The translations under genes were made by a program, and so were the position numbers. DNA of 6,335 bases from an uncultured Lysobacteraceae bacterium (GTDB taxonomy: Bacteria; Pseudomonadota; Gammaproteobacteria; Xanthomonadales; Xanthomonadaceae), in assembly GCA_946886995.1 (NCBI GenBank), contig CAMPJU010000081.1, positions 1 through 6,335 of the forward strand, in the 5' to 3' direction. The notes beneath the pieces were generated by a model, which made no database searches, was not told the DNA's origin, and saw only the letters and a list, made by a program, of their open reading frames with translations. Positions 1-6,022 of this stretch are shown piece after piece (the stretch's first letter is position 1; every line of letters starts with the position of its first letter).

Positions 1-253
1 ACTTGGCGTGGTGCTTGCGGTGGATGGCCACCCATTCGCGGGTGATCATCGACGTGGTCAGCCACGACCAGAACCGGAACACGTGCGCGACCGCCGGGTG
101 GAAGTCCACGCCGCGGTGGGCCATCGACCGGTGCAGGTAGAGGGTGACCGAGAAGATGGTCAGCTGCGTGGCGACCAGCAGCCAGATGGCGAGCGTGCCG
201 AGGCTGGCCTGGGCCAGGCCGCCGGCCAGGAAGTCGAGCAGTGAAGCGGGCAT
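1..253 (-). CDS. Membrane fatty acid desaturase (acyl-CoA delta-9 type), N-terminal 84 residues
   Basis: The gene starts with ATG at 253 and leaves the window at base 1, so only the first 84 residues are visible. A hydrophobic stretch at about residues 17-40 fits the first membrane segment. It leads into histidine box I, H41-R-S-M-A-H46 (HX4H), followed by a hydrophobic/aromatic stretch and then histidine box II, H78-R-K-H81-H82 (HXXHH). These boxes bind the di-iron centre of the stearoyl-CoA/acyl-lipid desaturase family, which puts a cis double bond into acyl chains at the inner membrane and so adjusts membrane fluidity. The start is supported by GGAG at 263-260, six bases upstream. The gene lies 133 bases downstream of apt on the same strand, so it may have its own promoter or be read through from apt. 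The third histidine box lies outside the window. Family assignment is firm; exact substrate and regiospecificity are not. Confidence 0.9.
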   Translation of the reverse strand, partial: MPASLLDFLAGGLAQASLGTLAIWLLVATQLTIFSVTLYLHRSMAHRGVDFHPAVAHVFRFWSWLTTSMITREWVAIHRKHHAK

Positions 254-275
254 CGCAAACTCCGGATCGGAAGGC

Positions 276-311
276 GGGGATCCGCGTGGCACGGCCACTG
301 GCGCGATCCCC
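276..311 (-). promoter_or_regulatory. Imperfect stem-loop ahead of the desaturase gene
   Basis: GGGGATC at 276-282 pairs with GATCCCC at 305-311, continuing after a one-base bulge with GCG 284-286 against CGC 302-304. Inside is a second small hairpin, TGGC-ACG-GCCA at 287-297. The element lies between the apt stop and the desaturase start, 23 bases upstream of the desaturase ATG. No T-tract follows on either strand, so it is not a standard intrinsic terminator. It could be a 5' leader structure, a factor-binding palindrome or chance in GC-rich DNA. Confidence 0.3.
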
Positions 312-386
312 AGGCGCCATGATGCCAGCCGGGCCGTGGTGAAGGCATCCATGCGGGGCGGTACGGCCCGTGGCGGTTCAGGTCGC

Positions 387-914
387 TCAACCGCCCTCGA
401 AGGCGCACAGGGCATGCACCGGCAGGCCCTGCGCCTCCAGTCGCCGGCGCCCGCCCAGGTCCGGCAGGTCGATCACGAACGCGCATTCAACGACACGTCC
501 GCCGGCCGCCGCCACCAGCAGGCTCGCCGCCTCCGCGGTGCCGCCGGTGGCGACCAGGTCGTCGACCAGCAGCACCCGCGCGCCGGGGGGCACGGCGTCT
601 GAATGGATCTCCACGCGGTCGCTGCCGTACTCGAGCTTGTAGTCCTGCCCCAGCGTCGTGCCGGGAAGCTTGGCCGCCTTGCGCACGGGCACGAAGCCCT
701 TTCCCAGCGCCAGCGCGAGCGCCGCACCGATGATGAATCCGCGCGCCTCGATGCCCGCCACCAGGTCGATTTCATGCCCGCGGTAGCGTTCGGCCAGGTC
801 GCCGATGGCGCGCGCGAACCCCGTCGGGTCCGCCAGCAGCGTGGTGATGTCGCGGAACTGGATGCCGGGCCGCGGGAAGTCCGGGATGGTGCGGATCAGC
901 GACTTGATGGGCAT
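387..914 (-). CDS. apt: Adenine phosphoribosyltransferase
   Basis: A 175-residue type I phosphoribosyltransferase, the usual length for Apt. It makes AMP and pyrophosphate from adenine and PRPP in cytosolic purine salvage. Family landmarks are [14 protein letters not shown] at residues 11-24 (the N-terminal adenine-binding region), GIEARGF around 54-60, RKAAKLPG in the flexible-loop region around 78-85, and the PRPP-binding signature [14 protein letters not shown] at 114-127 with the paired aspartates D118-D119. The open frame continues far upstream, but homology begins at the ATG at 914, so I chose that start. No clear Shine-Dalgarno sequence precedes it. The gene is divergent from mutM across a 144-base gap and lies upstream of the desaturase on the same strand. 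Nothing looks broken. Confidence 0.95.
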   Translation of the reverse strand: MPIKSLIRTIPDFPRPGIQFRDITTLLADPTGFARAIGDLAERYRGHEIDLVAGIEARGFIIGAALALALGKGFVPVRKAAKLPGTTLGQDYKLEYGSDRVEIHSDAVPPGARVLLVDDLVATGGTAEAASLLVAAAGGRVVECAFVIDLPDLGGRRRLEAQGLPVHALCAFEGG

Positions 915-941
915 CGGCGGCCGGCGCGCGTTACGGGGCAG

Positions 942-981
942 GCGGCAGTATGCCCCGGGGCCAGCTGGGCATACTTGCCGC
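942..981. promoter_or_regulatory. Interrupted inverted repeat in the apt/mutM divergent region
   Basis: The left arm GCGGCAGTATGCCC (942-955) and the right arm GGGCATACTTGCCGC (967-981) are inverted copies that differ only by one extra base in the right arm. They are separated by 11 bases containing part of a CCCCGGGG palindrome (953-960). Each arm therefore reads GGGCATACT outward, one towards mutM and one towards apt. CATACT matches four of six bases of a sigma-70 -10 box on each strand, but I find no convincing -35 box. It could be a dimeric operator, a pair of weak divergent promoters or an RNA hairpin. The symmetry is seen; the function is inferred. Confidence 0.5.
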
Positions 982-1005
982 ATGGATCCGACCGCACGCA
1001 CCGCT

Positions 1006-1040
1006 GCAAGCGGGATCGCCCGCCTGCTTGCCCAGGCAGG
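1006..1040 (+). promoter_or_regulatory. Possible alternative hairpins in the mutM leader
   Basis: GCGGG-ATCG-CCCGC at 1010-1023 can fold into a five-base-pair hairpin. CCTGC at 1023-1027 can instead pair with GCAGG at 1036-1040, and GCAAGC (1006-1011) with GCTTGC (1026-1031). The first two share base 1023 and compete at their boundary. All lie 19-53 bases before the mutM start and could affect its translation. GC-rich DNA yields such pairs often, so support is weak. Confidence 0.2.
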
Positions 1041-1058
1041 GCGGTAACAGGTCGCGCC

Positions 1059-1871
1059 GTGCCGGAACTTCCCGAAGTCGAGACCACCCGCAGGGGGCTC
1101 GCGCCGCACCTCCTCCGACGCACGGTGACGGAGGTCGTGCAGCGGCGCGCGGGCCTGCGCTGGGCATTCGCGCCGGAACTCCAGTCGCTGCTGCCAGGTC
1201 GCCGCATCGCCGCGGTGCGCCGCCGCGCGAAGTACCTCCTGCTCGACACCGATGCCGGCAGCGCACTGCTGCACCTTGGCATGAGCGGCAGCCTGCGGGT
1301 GCTTGCGCCGGAAGTGCCGGCGGGCCTGCACGACCACCTGGACATCGGACTCGACAGCGGGCGCGTCCTGCGCTTCAACGACCCGCGCAGGTTCGGTTGC
1401 GCGCTGTGGCAGGCACCGGGGCAAACGCACGAACTCCTGCGCGCGCTCGGCCCGGAGCCGTTGTCGGACGACTTCGACGGCGACTGGCTGTTCGCACGCA
1501 GCCGCGGGCGCAGTGCGCCGGTCAAGGCGTTCCTGATGGACCAGCGGATCGTGGTCGGGGTGGGCAACATCTATGCGGCCGAGGCGTTGTTCGCCGCCGG
1601 CATCTCGCCGTTGCGGGCGGCCGGCAAGGTCTCGCGGGCGCGCTATGCGGTCCTGGCCGATGAAGTGAAGCGGATCCTGGCGTACGCGATCGAGCGGGGC
1701 GGGACCACACTGCGCGACTTCATCGCCCCCGACGGCGCGCCCGGTTACTTCGAGCTCGAGTTGCGCGCCTACGGCCGCGGCGGCGAGCCCTGCACCCGTT
1801 GCGGGCGTCCATTGCGCGAGGCCGCGATCGCCCAGCGCACCACGGCCTGGTGCCCGGCCTGCCAACGCTGA
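1059..1871 (+). CDS. mutM: Formamidopyrimidine-DNA glycosylase (Fpg/MutM)
   Basis: A 270-residue bifunctional DNA glycosylase/AP lyase that removes 8-oxoguanine and formamidopyrimidines in base excision repair. Length matches the roughly 270 residues usual for the family. The start is GTG at 1059, because the mature protein must begin P2-E3-L-P-E (catalytic proline and glutamate after Met removal). An upstream CAGG at 1048-1051 is a modest ribosome-binding site. Other key residues are K58 in RRAKYLLL, M75 in HLGMSG (intercalating residue region), R110-R111 in FNDPRRFG, and N170 in VGVGNIY of the helix-two-turn-helix domain. The C-terminal zinc finger is C245-X2-C248-X16-C265-X2-C268 with R260 in its hairpin. 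All catalytic and DNA-contact positions I can check are intact. It is divergent from apt and ends 49 bases before the sigma factor gene. Confidence 0.97.
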   Translation: MPELPEVETTRRGLAPHLLRRTVTEVVQRRAGLRWAFAPELQSLLPGRRIAAVRRRAKYLLLDTDAGSALLHLGMSGSLRVLAPEVPAGLHDHLDIGLDSGRVLRFNDPRRFGCALWQAPGQTHELLRALGPEPLSDDFDGDWLFARSRGRSAPVKAFLMDQRIVVGVGNIYAAEALFAAGISPLRAAGKVSRARYAVLADEVKRILAYAIERGGTTLRDFIAPDGAPGYFELELRAYGRGGEPCTRCGRPLREAAIAQRTTAWCPACQR

Positions 1872-1896
1872 CCCTGCCCGCCATCGGGCGTATGAT
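1868..1896 (+). promoter_or_regulatory. Putative sigma-70-type promoter for the ECF sigma/kinase pair
   Basis: TATGAT at 1891-1896 matches five of six bases of the -10 consensus. CTGACC at 1868-1873 matches four of six of TTGACA, with a 17-base spacer. Transcription would begin near 1903, leaving a leader of about 18 bases containing the GAGGGGG ribosome-binding site (1909-1915). The -35 box overlaps the mutM stop codon. The spacer carries a perfect five-base inverted repeat, GCCCG-CCAT-CGGGC (1876-1889), which could be an operator or a small hairpin at the mutM 3' end. This is prediction by eye. Confidence 0.5.
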
Positions 1897-1920
1897 CGAG
1901 TCGCCTTCGAGGGGGAAACG

Positions 1921-2526
1921 ATGGCGGACAACGCAGATATCACCGGGTGGCTCGAAGCCGCCCGCGGGGGCGACCGCAGCGCGCTGGACCAGGTGCTGTC
2001 GACGCTGTACCACGAGTTGCACGCGATGGCGCGGCGCCAGCTGGCCGGCCAGCACGGGCGCACGCTCGACGCGACCGCACTCGTCCACGAGGCTTACCTC
2101 AAGGTCATCGGCCGGTCGTCCGCGCAGTTCGACGACCGCGCGCACTTCTTCGCGTACGCGGCGACCGCGATGCGCAGCGTGGTGGTCGACTATGCGCGCC
2201 AGCGCATGGCGCAGAAGCGCGGCGGCGACCTGCACCGGGTCACCGACCTGCCGGAGGAACTGGCCGGCGGCATGCGCGTGGACGAGGAGATGCTCGGGCT
2301 GGATACCGCGCTGAACCGGCTGGCGGACGTGGACGAACGGTTGGCGCGCGTGGTCGAGATGCGCTACTTCGCGGGATTGTCCGAGGCCGAGATCGCCGCC
2401 GTGCTCAACCGCTCCGAGCGCAGCATCCGACGGGACTGGCAGAAGGCGCGCCTGTTCCTGCTCGCCTCGCTCCAGGACGGCGACCCCGCTCCGGTGGCGC
2501 CGCGCCTGGTGGCCGCGGCCGGCTGA
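1921..2526 (+). CDS. ECF sigma factor of the kinase-linked (Sigma70_ECF/TIGR02999, ECF43-like) group
   Basis: A 201-residue alternative sigma factor that would redirect RNA polymerase to a small regulon. Region sigma-2 covers about residues 12-100 (ALVHEAYLKVI at 53-63; RAHFFAYAATAMRSVVVDYAR at 73-93, with the aromatic-rich stretch used in promoter melting). A linker follows, then sigma-4 at about 128-186, with the helix-turn-helix LSEAEIAAVLNRSERSIRRDWQKAR at 153-177 for -35 recognition. The start is fixed by GAGGGGG five bases upstream. In region 2.2, where most ECF sigmas have DAED to bind the beta-prime coiled coil, this protein has D50-A51-T52-A53. Loss of the acidic pair and presence of a threonine are features of sigma factors activated by phosphorylation. 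No anti-sigma gene is adjacent; a receptor-like Ser/Thr kinase follows after 30 bases and is the likely partner. The regulon cannot be told from this window. Confidence 0.9.
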   Translation: MADNADITGWLEAARGGDRSALDQVLSTLYHELHAMARRQLAGQHGRTLDATALVHEAYLKVIGRSSAQFDDRAHFFAYAATAMRSVVVDYARQRMAQKRGGDLHRVTDLPEELAGGMRVDEEMLGLDTALNRLADVDERLARVVEMRYFAGLSEAEIAAVLNRSERSIRRDWQKARLFLLASLQDGDPAPVAPRLVAAAG

Positions 2527-2556
2527 CGCCGACCGTTCCGCAACGGCCTGCCGGCC

Positions 2557-4650
2557 ATGGATCCCGCGCGCTGGCAACGCCTGTCACCGCTGCTCGACGA
2601 GCTGTACGAACTCGAGCCCGGCGCCCGCGCCGCGCGGCTGGCGGCCATGCGCGACGAGGATCCGGCGCTCGCGGCTGAACTGGAATCCCTGCTCGCGCTG
2701 GACGAATCGTCCGGTGCGTTCCTGTCCGAGCCGATGCTGGCGCCGCTGCCCGGCGCCCGTGCGGGCGCGGAGGTCGGGCCCTACCGCCTGGAGCGCCTGC
2801 TCGGCGAGGGCGGGATGGGCCAGGTCTGGCTGGCGAGCCGCGTGGACGGCGAGTTCCAGCGCCGTGTCGCGCTCAAGCTGCTGCGGCCCGGCCTGGCCGA
2901 TCCCGGGCTGCGCATCCGCTTCCAGCGTGAGCGCGAGATCCTGGCGCGGCTCGCCCACCCGCACATCGCCCGCCTGCTGTATGCGGGGCACAGCGACGAC
3001 GGCACGCCGTTCCTCTCGCTGGAATACATCGAGGGCGAGCCGGTCACCGACTGGTGCACCTCGCGCAACGTGCCGCTCGGCACGCGGCTGGAACTGTTCG
3101 GACAGGTCTGCGATGCGGTGAGCCATGCGCACGCCAACCTCATCGTCCATCGCGACCTCAAGCCCTCGAACATCCTGGTCACGGCCACCGGCGTGGTGCA
3201 GCTGCTCGACTTCGGCATCGCCAAGCTCCTGGACAACACCGAGGACGCGCGCGAGCACACGCGCACCGGCATCCGCGCGTTCACCCTGCACTACGCCGCG
3301 CCCGAGCAGATCCGCGGCGAGGCGATCACCACCATGACCGACGTGTATGCGCTCGGCGTGGTGCTCTACGAACTGCTTGCCGATGCCAAGCCCTACGCGC
3401 CGAAGCGGGGCAGCGACGCGGCCTGGGAGGAGGCGATCCTGGGCGCGGACCCGGTGCCGCCGTCGCAGGCCCTGCGCCGCGCCGCCGAACAGGACCCTGC
3501 CGCCGCCGCCGCGCTGCGGCGGCGCGCGCGGCAGGCATCCGGCGATCTCGACAACATCGTGCTCAAGGCGCTGGCCAAGCAGCCGGCGCAACGCTACCCG
3601 TCGGTCGAGGCGTTGGCGCGCGACGTGCAGCGGTTCGTGGACGGGCAACCGGTGCACGCGAAGCCGCGTGGCGTCGGCTACAAGTTCCGCAAATTCGTCG
3701 CGCGACATCCCTGGCCACTGGCGAGTGCCACGCTGGTGGCCCTGGCCGCGGCGGGCGCGCTGTCGGTGGTGGTGTGGCAGGCCAGGCTGGCCCTGCAGGA
3801 AGCCGCGCGGGCGCAGGCGATGCAGGCGTTCGTGATCGGGCTGTTCGAGCGTGCGGGCGTCGCGCCGACCGGCGCGTCGCTGGAGTTGCGGCGGCTGCTG
3901 GCGGCCGGCGTGGAGCGCGGCGACCGCGAACTGGGTGCGCAACCCCTGGCACGCGCGGAGCTGCTCGGGCTCGGCGCGCGCCTCCGCCTGGGCCTGGGGG
4001 ACCACCGGGAGGCGATGGACCTGCTCGACCGCCAGGCCGAGATCTTCGACACCCTCGAAGGCGACGCGCCGACCGGCCTGCAGCTGGAGGCGGCCACCTT
4101 GCGCGGGCGTGCGCGATTCGCCGCGGACGAAATCGGCGACTGCATCCTGGCGATGTTGCCGTGGGCCCCGGTGGTGGCCCGCGAACAGGCCCGGCTGCCC
4201 GCGCAGGCAGCGGCGTTCCAGGCCCAGCTGGCACGTTGCCGGAGCGCGAACGGGCAACCGCAACAGGCCAGGCAGCTGATCGAGCAGGCGCTGGCGCTGC
4301 ACACCGGGCTGCTGGACGACGAAGTCGGCGGTGTGGAGCGGTTGCGCGAACTCGCGCAGTTGCATGCGGATGCAGGCGAGCACGTCGTGGCGCTGCGCGT
4401 GCTCGATGACGCGCTGGGCCGGTTGCGGCGCGCGGCGGGCGGTCGCCATCCCCTCGTGGTCGAGCTGCTCGGCGACATCGGGAACGTGCGTCTGGACCTG
4501 GACGAGCCGGCGGCCGCCGAGCGGGCGCATGCGGAAGCCCTGGTGCTCGCGCTGGAAACGCTGGGCCCGCGCCACCCGGTGACCGTGCAGGCACGCCTGC
4601 AACTGGCCAGCGCACGCGAGGCGCGGATGTCGGCGGTGGAGCGCCGCTAG
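2557..4650 (+). CDS. Transmembrane Hanks-type Ser/Thr protein kinase with TPR-like C-terminal sensor region
   Basis: A 697-residue kinase. Residues 1-60 form a short helical domain (starting [18 protein letters not shown]) typical of kinases encoded beside ECF sigma genes. The catalytic domain spans about 75-362: P-loop G83-E-G-G-M-G88, lysine K107 in VALKLL, probable helix-C E125, H198-R-D200-L-K-P-S-N205, D218-F-G220, APE at 248-250, and D262 in TDVYALG. All catalytic residues are present, so it should be active. Activation-loop T228, T235, T237 and T243 are candidate autophosphorylation sites. A hydrophobic segment at about 386-407 follows basic KFRKFVARH, predicting a cytoplasmic kinase and a periplasmic C-terminus. 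Residues 410-697 are Ala/Leu/Arg-rich helical hairpins resembling TPRs, e.g. [18 protein letters not shown] near the end. It has no clear Shine-Dalgarno sequence and sits 30 bases after the sigma gene; a small hairpin, CCGTT-CCGC-AACGG (2533-2546), lies in that gap, so translation may be coupled. The likely substrate is the sigma factor. Confidence 0.92.
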   Translation: MDPARWQRLSPLLDELYELEPGARAARLAAMRDEDPALAAELESLLALDESSGAFLSEPMLAPLPGARAGAEVGPYRLERLLGEGGMGQVWLASRVDGEFQRRVALKLLRPGLADPGLRIRFQREREILARLAHPHIARLLYAGHSDDGTPFLSLEYIEGEPVTDWCTSRNVPLGTRLELFGQVCDAVSHAHANLIVHRDLKPSNILVTATGVVQLLDFGIAKLLDNTEDAREHTRTGIRAFTLHYAAPEQIRGEAITTMTDVYALGVVLYELLADAKPYAPKRGSDAAWEEAILGADPVPPSQALRRAAEQDPAAAAALRRRARQASGDLDNIVLKALAKQPAQRYPSVEALARDVQRFVDGQPVHAKPRGVGYKFRKFVARHPWPLASATLVALAAAGALSVVVWQARLALQEAARAQAMQAFVIGLFERAGVAPTGASLELRRLLAAGVERGDRELGAQPLARAELLGLGARLRLGLGDHREAMDLLDRQAEIFDTLEGDAPTGLQLEAATLRGRARFAADEIGDCILAMLPWAPVVAREQARLPAQAAAFQAQLARCRSANGQPQQARQLIEQALALHTGLLDDEVGGVERLRELAQLHADAGEHVVALRVLDDALGRLRRAAGGRHPLVVELLGDIGNVRLDLDEPAAAERAHAEALVLALETLGPRHPVTVQARLQLASAREARMSAVERR

Positions 4651-4654
4651 CGGC
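4643..4654. other. Palindrome holding both convergent stop codons
   Basis: GCCGCTAGCGGC is a perfect 12-base palindrome. Its central CTAG gives the TAG stop of the kinase gene on the plus strand (4648-4650) and the TAG stop of tdk on the minus strand (4649-4647). The two coding regions therefore overlap by four bases with no intergenic space for a terminator. Confidence 0.9.
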
Positions 4655-5279
4655 CCGGGGGCAGCGGCAACGGCGGTTGCAGCACCGTGATCCGGCCTTC
4701 GCCGCGCATGACCTTCTTGAATTCCGCGCGCGATACCGAGACGTAGCGCTCGTTGCCGCCGATCTCCACCTGCGGGCCGGCCTGCACCGCGCGACCTTCG
4801 TCGTCCACGCGCACGGTCATCGTCGCCTTGCTGCCGCTGTGGCAGATGGTCTTGATCTCGTCCAGCTCGTCGGCCCAGGCCAGCAGCGCGGCGCTGCCCT
4901 CGAACAGCTCGCCGCGGAAGTCGGTGCGCAGTCCGTAGCAGAGCACCGGGATGCGCAACACATCCACCACGTCCGTGAGTTGCCAGGCCTGCGCGCGCGA
5001 CAGGAACTGCGCCTCGTCGACCAGCACGCAGTGCAGCGGGCCGTGCGCGGCGATGTCGCGCTCCACGATCGCCTGCAGGTCGTCTCCCGCGCCGAACGCG
5101 ATGCCCTCGGCCTGCAGGCCGATCCGCGAGGCGACGTTGCCGCTGCCCGCGCGGTCGTCCAGGCGCGGTGTCAGGATCACCGTCCGCATGCCGCGCTCGC
5201 GGTAGTTGTGCGCCGACTGCAGCAGCGTGGTGGTCTTCCCGGCGTTCATCGCCGAATAGTAGAAATAGAGCTTGGCCAT
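4647..5279 (-). CDS. tdk: Thymidine kinase, type II
   Basis: A 210-residue cytosolic enzyme that phosphorylates thymidine to dTMP with ATP in pyrimidine salvage. The P-loop S9-A-M-N-A-G-K15-T-T is the form seen in gammaproteobacterial Tdk. The Walker B/catalytic motif is VLVD88-E89-AQF, with E89 the likely base. [15 protein letters not shown] (115-129) and GGNERYVSV (174-182) match the lasso and nucleoside-binding regions. E. coli-type Tdk has a zinc site with CHCG and a later YVSVC-x-x-H. Here only C146 of the first pair remains (C146-H-S148-G), and the later positions are S183 and F187, so zinc binding is probably lost. The gene is 29 bases downstream of the Sel1-like gene on the same strand and may be its operon partner. 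A TAAACT box seven bases before the ATG could alternatively give a leaderless transcript, but no good -35 box is seen. Confidence 0.95.
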   Translation of the reverse strand: MAKLYFYYSAMNAGKTTTLLQSAHNYRERGMRTVILTPRLDDRAGSGNVASRIGLQAEGIAFGAGDDLQAIVERDIAAHGPLHCVLVDEAQFLSRAQAWQLTDVVDVLRIPVLCYGLRTDFRGELFEGSAALLAWADELDEIKTICHSGSKATMTVRVDDEGRAVQAGPQVEIGGNERYVSVSRAEFKKVMRGEGRITVLQPPLPLPPGR

Positions 5280-5308
5280 CGCGCCAGTTTATCCGGCGGG
5301 CACCGTGC

Positions 5309-6022
5309 CTAGTCCGTGCCCTCGTCCCCGGCCGGGACCACTTCCGGCGGCTTGACGACGACCGTGCCGGTCGGCGGATCCTTCCAGATGGAGTCCTGCC
5401 ATTCCCAGTACTGCTCCGGTTCCCAGTACGTGTCGTCGTAGAAGCGCTCGCCATCGATCGCGATGCCCACGCCGCCCGGGCCGGGGACGACGACCGTCAG
5501 GAAACCGACGAAGCCGGTGCGGCTTCCCGTGATCTTCCGCTTCGCCTTCTCCAGCTCGCGTTCCAGGCGCTCCTTCGCCACCGCGTCCCGGTATTCCTCG
5601 TAGAGGGGGCGGCCGACCTCGAGGGCTTCGGTGCGTTCGGCCGCATCCAGCGCGTTCCAGTACTCCTCGCGCTTGGCGACGAAGGGGATGTACGCACGTT
5701 CCGCGGCGATGTCCATCCAGGCGTAGGCGCGGGGCCGGTCCATCGGCACGCCCGCGCCCGTCCAGAGCATCTCGGCGACCATCGCCTGCGACGCCTTGTC
5801 GGCGTACCGCGCCGCGCGGCGAAAGAAGGTGAATGCTTCGTCGGGCCGGTCGTCCATCAGCGCCGCGACGCCTTCGCGCCGCCAGCGCAGGTCGGGGTGC
5901 GCGCCGAGGAAGCCGGTGTTGTTCAGGACCAGCGGGTCCGCGCGCTGGTCCTTCCTTCCTTCCGCAGCCGCGGCGCCGGCAAGGCCGACGAAAAGCAGGA
6001 GCACGACGACGAGCCATTTCAT
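5309..6022 (-). CDS. Secreted Sel1/TPR-like protein of unknown function
   Basis: A 237-residue protein I do not recognise by name. Residues 1-20 form a signal peptide (MKWLVVVLLLFVGLAG core, Ala-rich end, probable cleavage after A20). No cysteine is near the site, so it should be a periplasmic or secreted soluble protein rather than a lipoprotein. Residues about 46-114 look like Sel1/TPR helical repeats: DEAFTFFRRAARYADKASQA, then AEMLWTGAGVPMDRPRAYAW and MDIAAERAY. A charged helix (about 140-163) leads to KITGSR, then a Gly/Val-rich stretch (170-190), then a Trp/Tyr-rich module (RFYDDTYWEPEQYWEWQ, 193-209) and PPTGTVVVK (216-224). The ATG overlaps the TGA of the upstream paralogue in ATGA (6022-6019), which suggests translational coupling. 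Sel1 folds usually mediate protein-protein contacts; the ligand here is unknown. Confidence 0.75.
   Translation of the reverse strand: MKWLVVVLLLFVGLAGAAAAEGRKDQRADPLVLNNTGFLGAHPDLRWRREGVAALMDDRPDEAFTFFRRAARYADKASQAMVAEMLWTGAGVPMDRPRAYAWMDIAAERAYIPFVAKREEYWNALDAAERTEALEVGRPLYEEYRDAVAKERLERELEKAKRKITGSRTGFVGFLTVVVPGPGGVGIAIDGERFYDDTYWEPEQYWEWQDSIWKDPPTGTVVVKPPEVVPAGDEGTD
5364..5460. repeat. Tandem gene-duplication block, copy 1
   Basis: This 97-base block encodes the Trp/Tyr-rich C-terminal module. By hand alignment it matches 6098-6194 with six mismatches and no gaps (about 94%). Colinearity at the same 734-base offset continues at least to about 5600, so the two genes arose by tandem duplication. 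Confidence 0.85.

Noticed and set aside
331..369. GGGCCGT (331-337) and ACGGCCC (363-369) as a terminator after apt.
   Set aside because: The loop is 25 bases long and no T-tract follows on the minus strand. It is probably chance.
982..1047. A 21-residue open frame (ATG at 982, TAA at 1045-1047) ending 11 bases before mutM, which could be a leader peptide.
   Set aside because: It has no ribosome-binding site, its ATG directly abuts the inverted repeat, and its frame is just the end of a longer chance frame. Kept only as a possibility.
387..2063. A 558-codon minus-strand frame running through apt and beneath mutM.
   Set aside because: Only its last 175 codons are apt. The rest is antisense to mutM and to the start of the sigma gene, with shadow-type composition and no domain.
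2533..2546. CCGTT-CCGC-AACGG as an attenuator between the sigma and kinase genes.
   Set aside because: It has only five base pairs and no T-tract. It may affect kinase translation, but the evidence is too thin for its own entry.
3054..4409. A 451-codon plus-strand frame inside the kinase gene.
   Set aside because: It is an alternative frame of a gene whose own frame carries all kinase motifs. Its Arg/Gly/Ala bias is typical of a shifted high-GC frame.
2584..5454. A 956-codon minus-strand frame covering the kinase and tdk genes.
   Set aside because: It is antisense to the intact kinase, overlaps tdk in another frame, and is Arg/Gln/Ala/Gly-rich without motifs. It is a GC-rich shadow.
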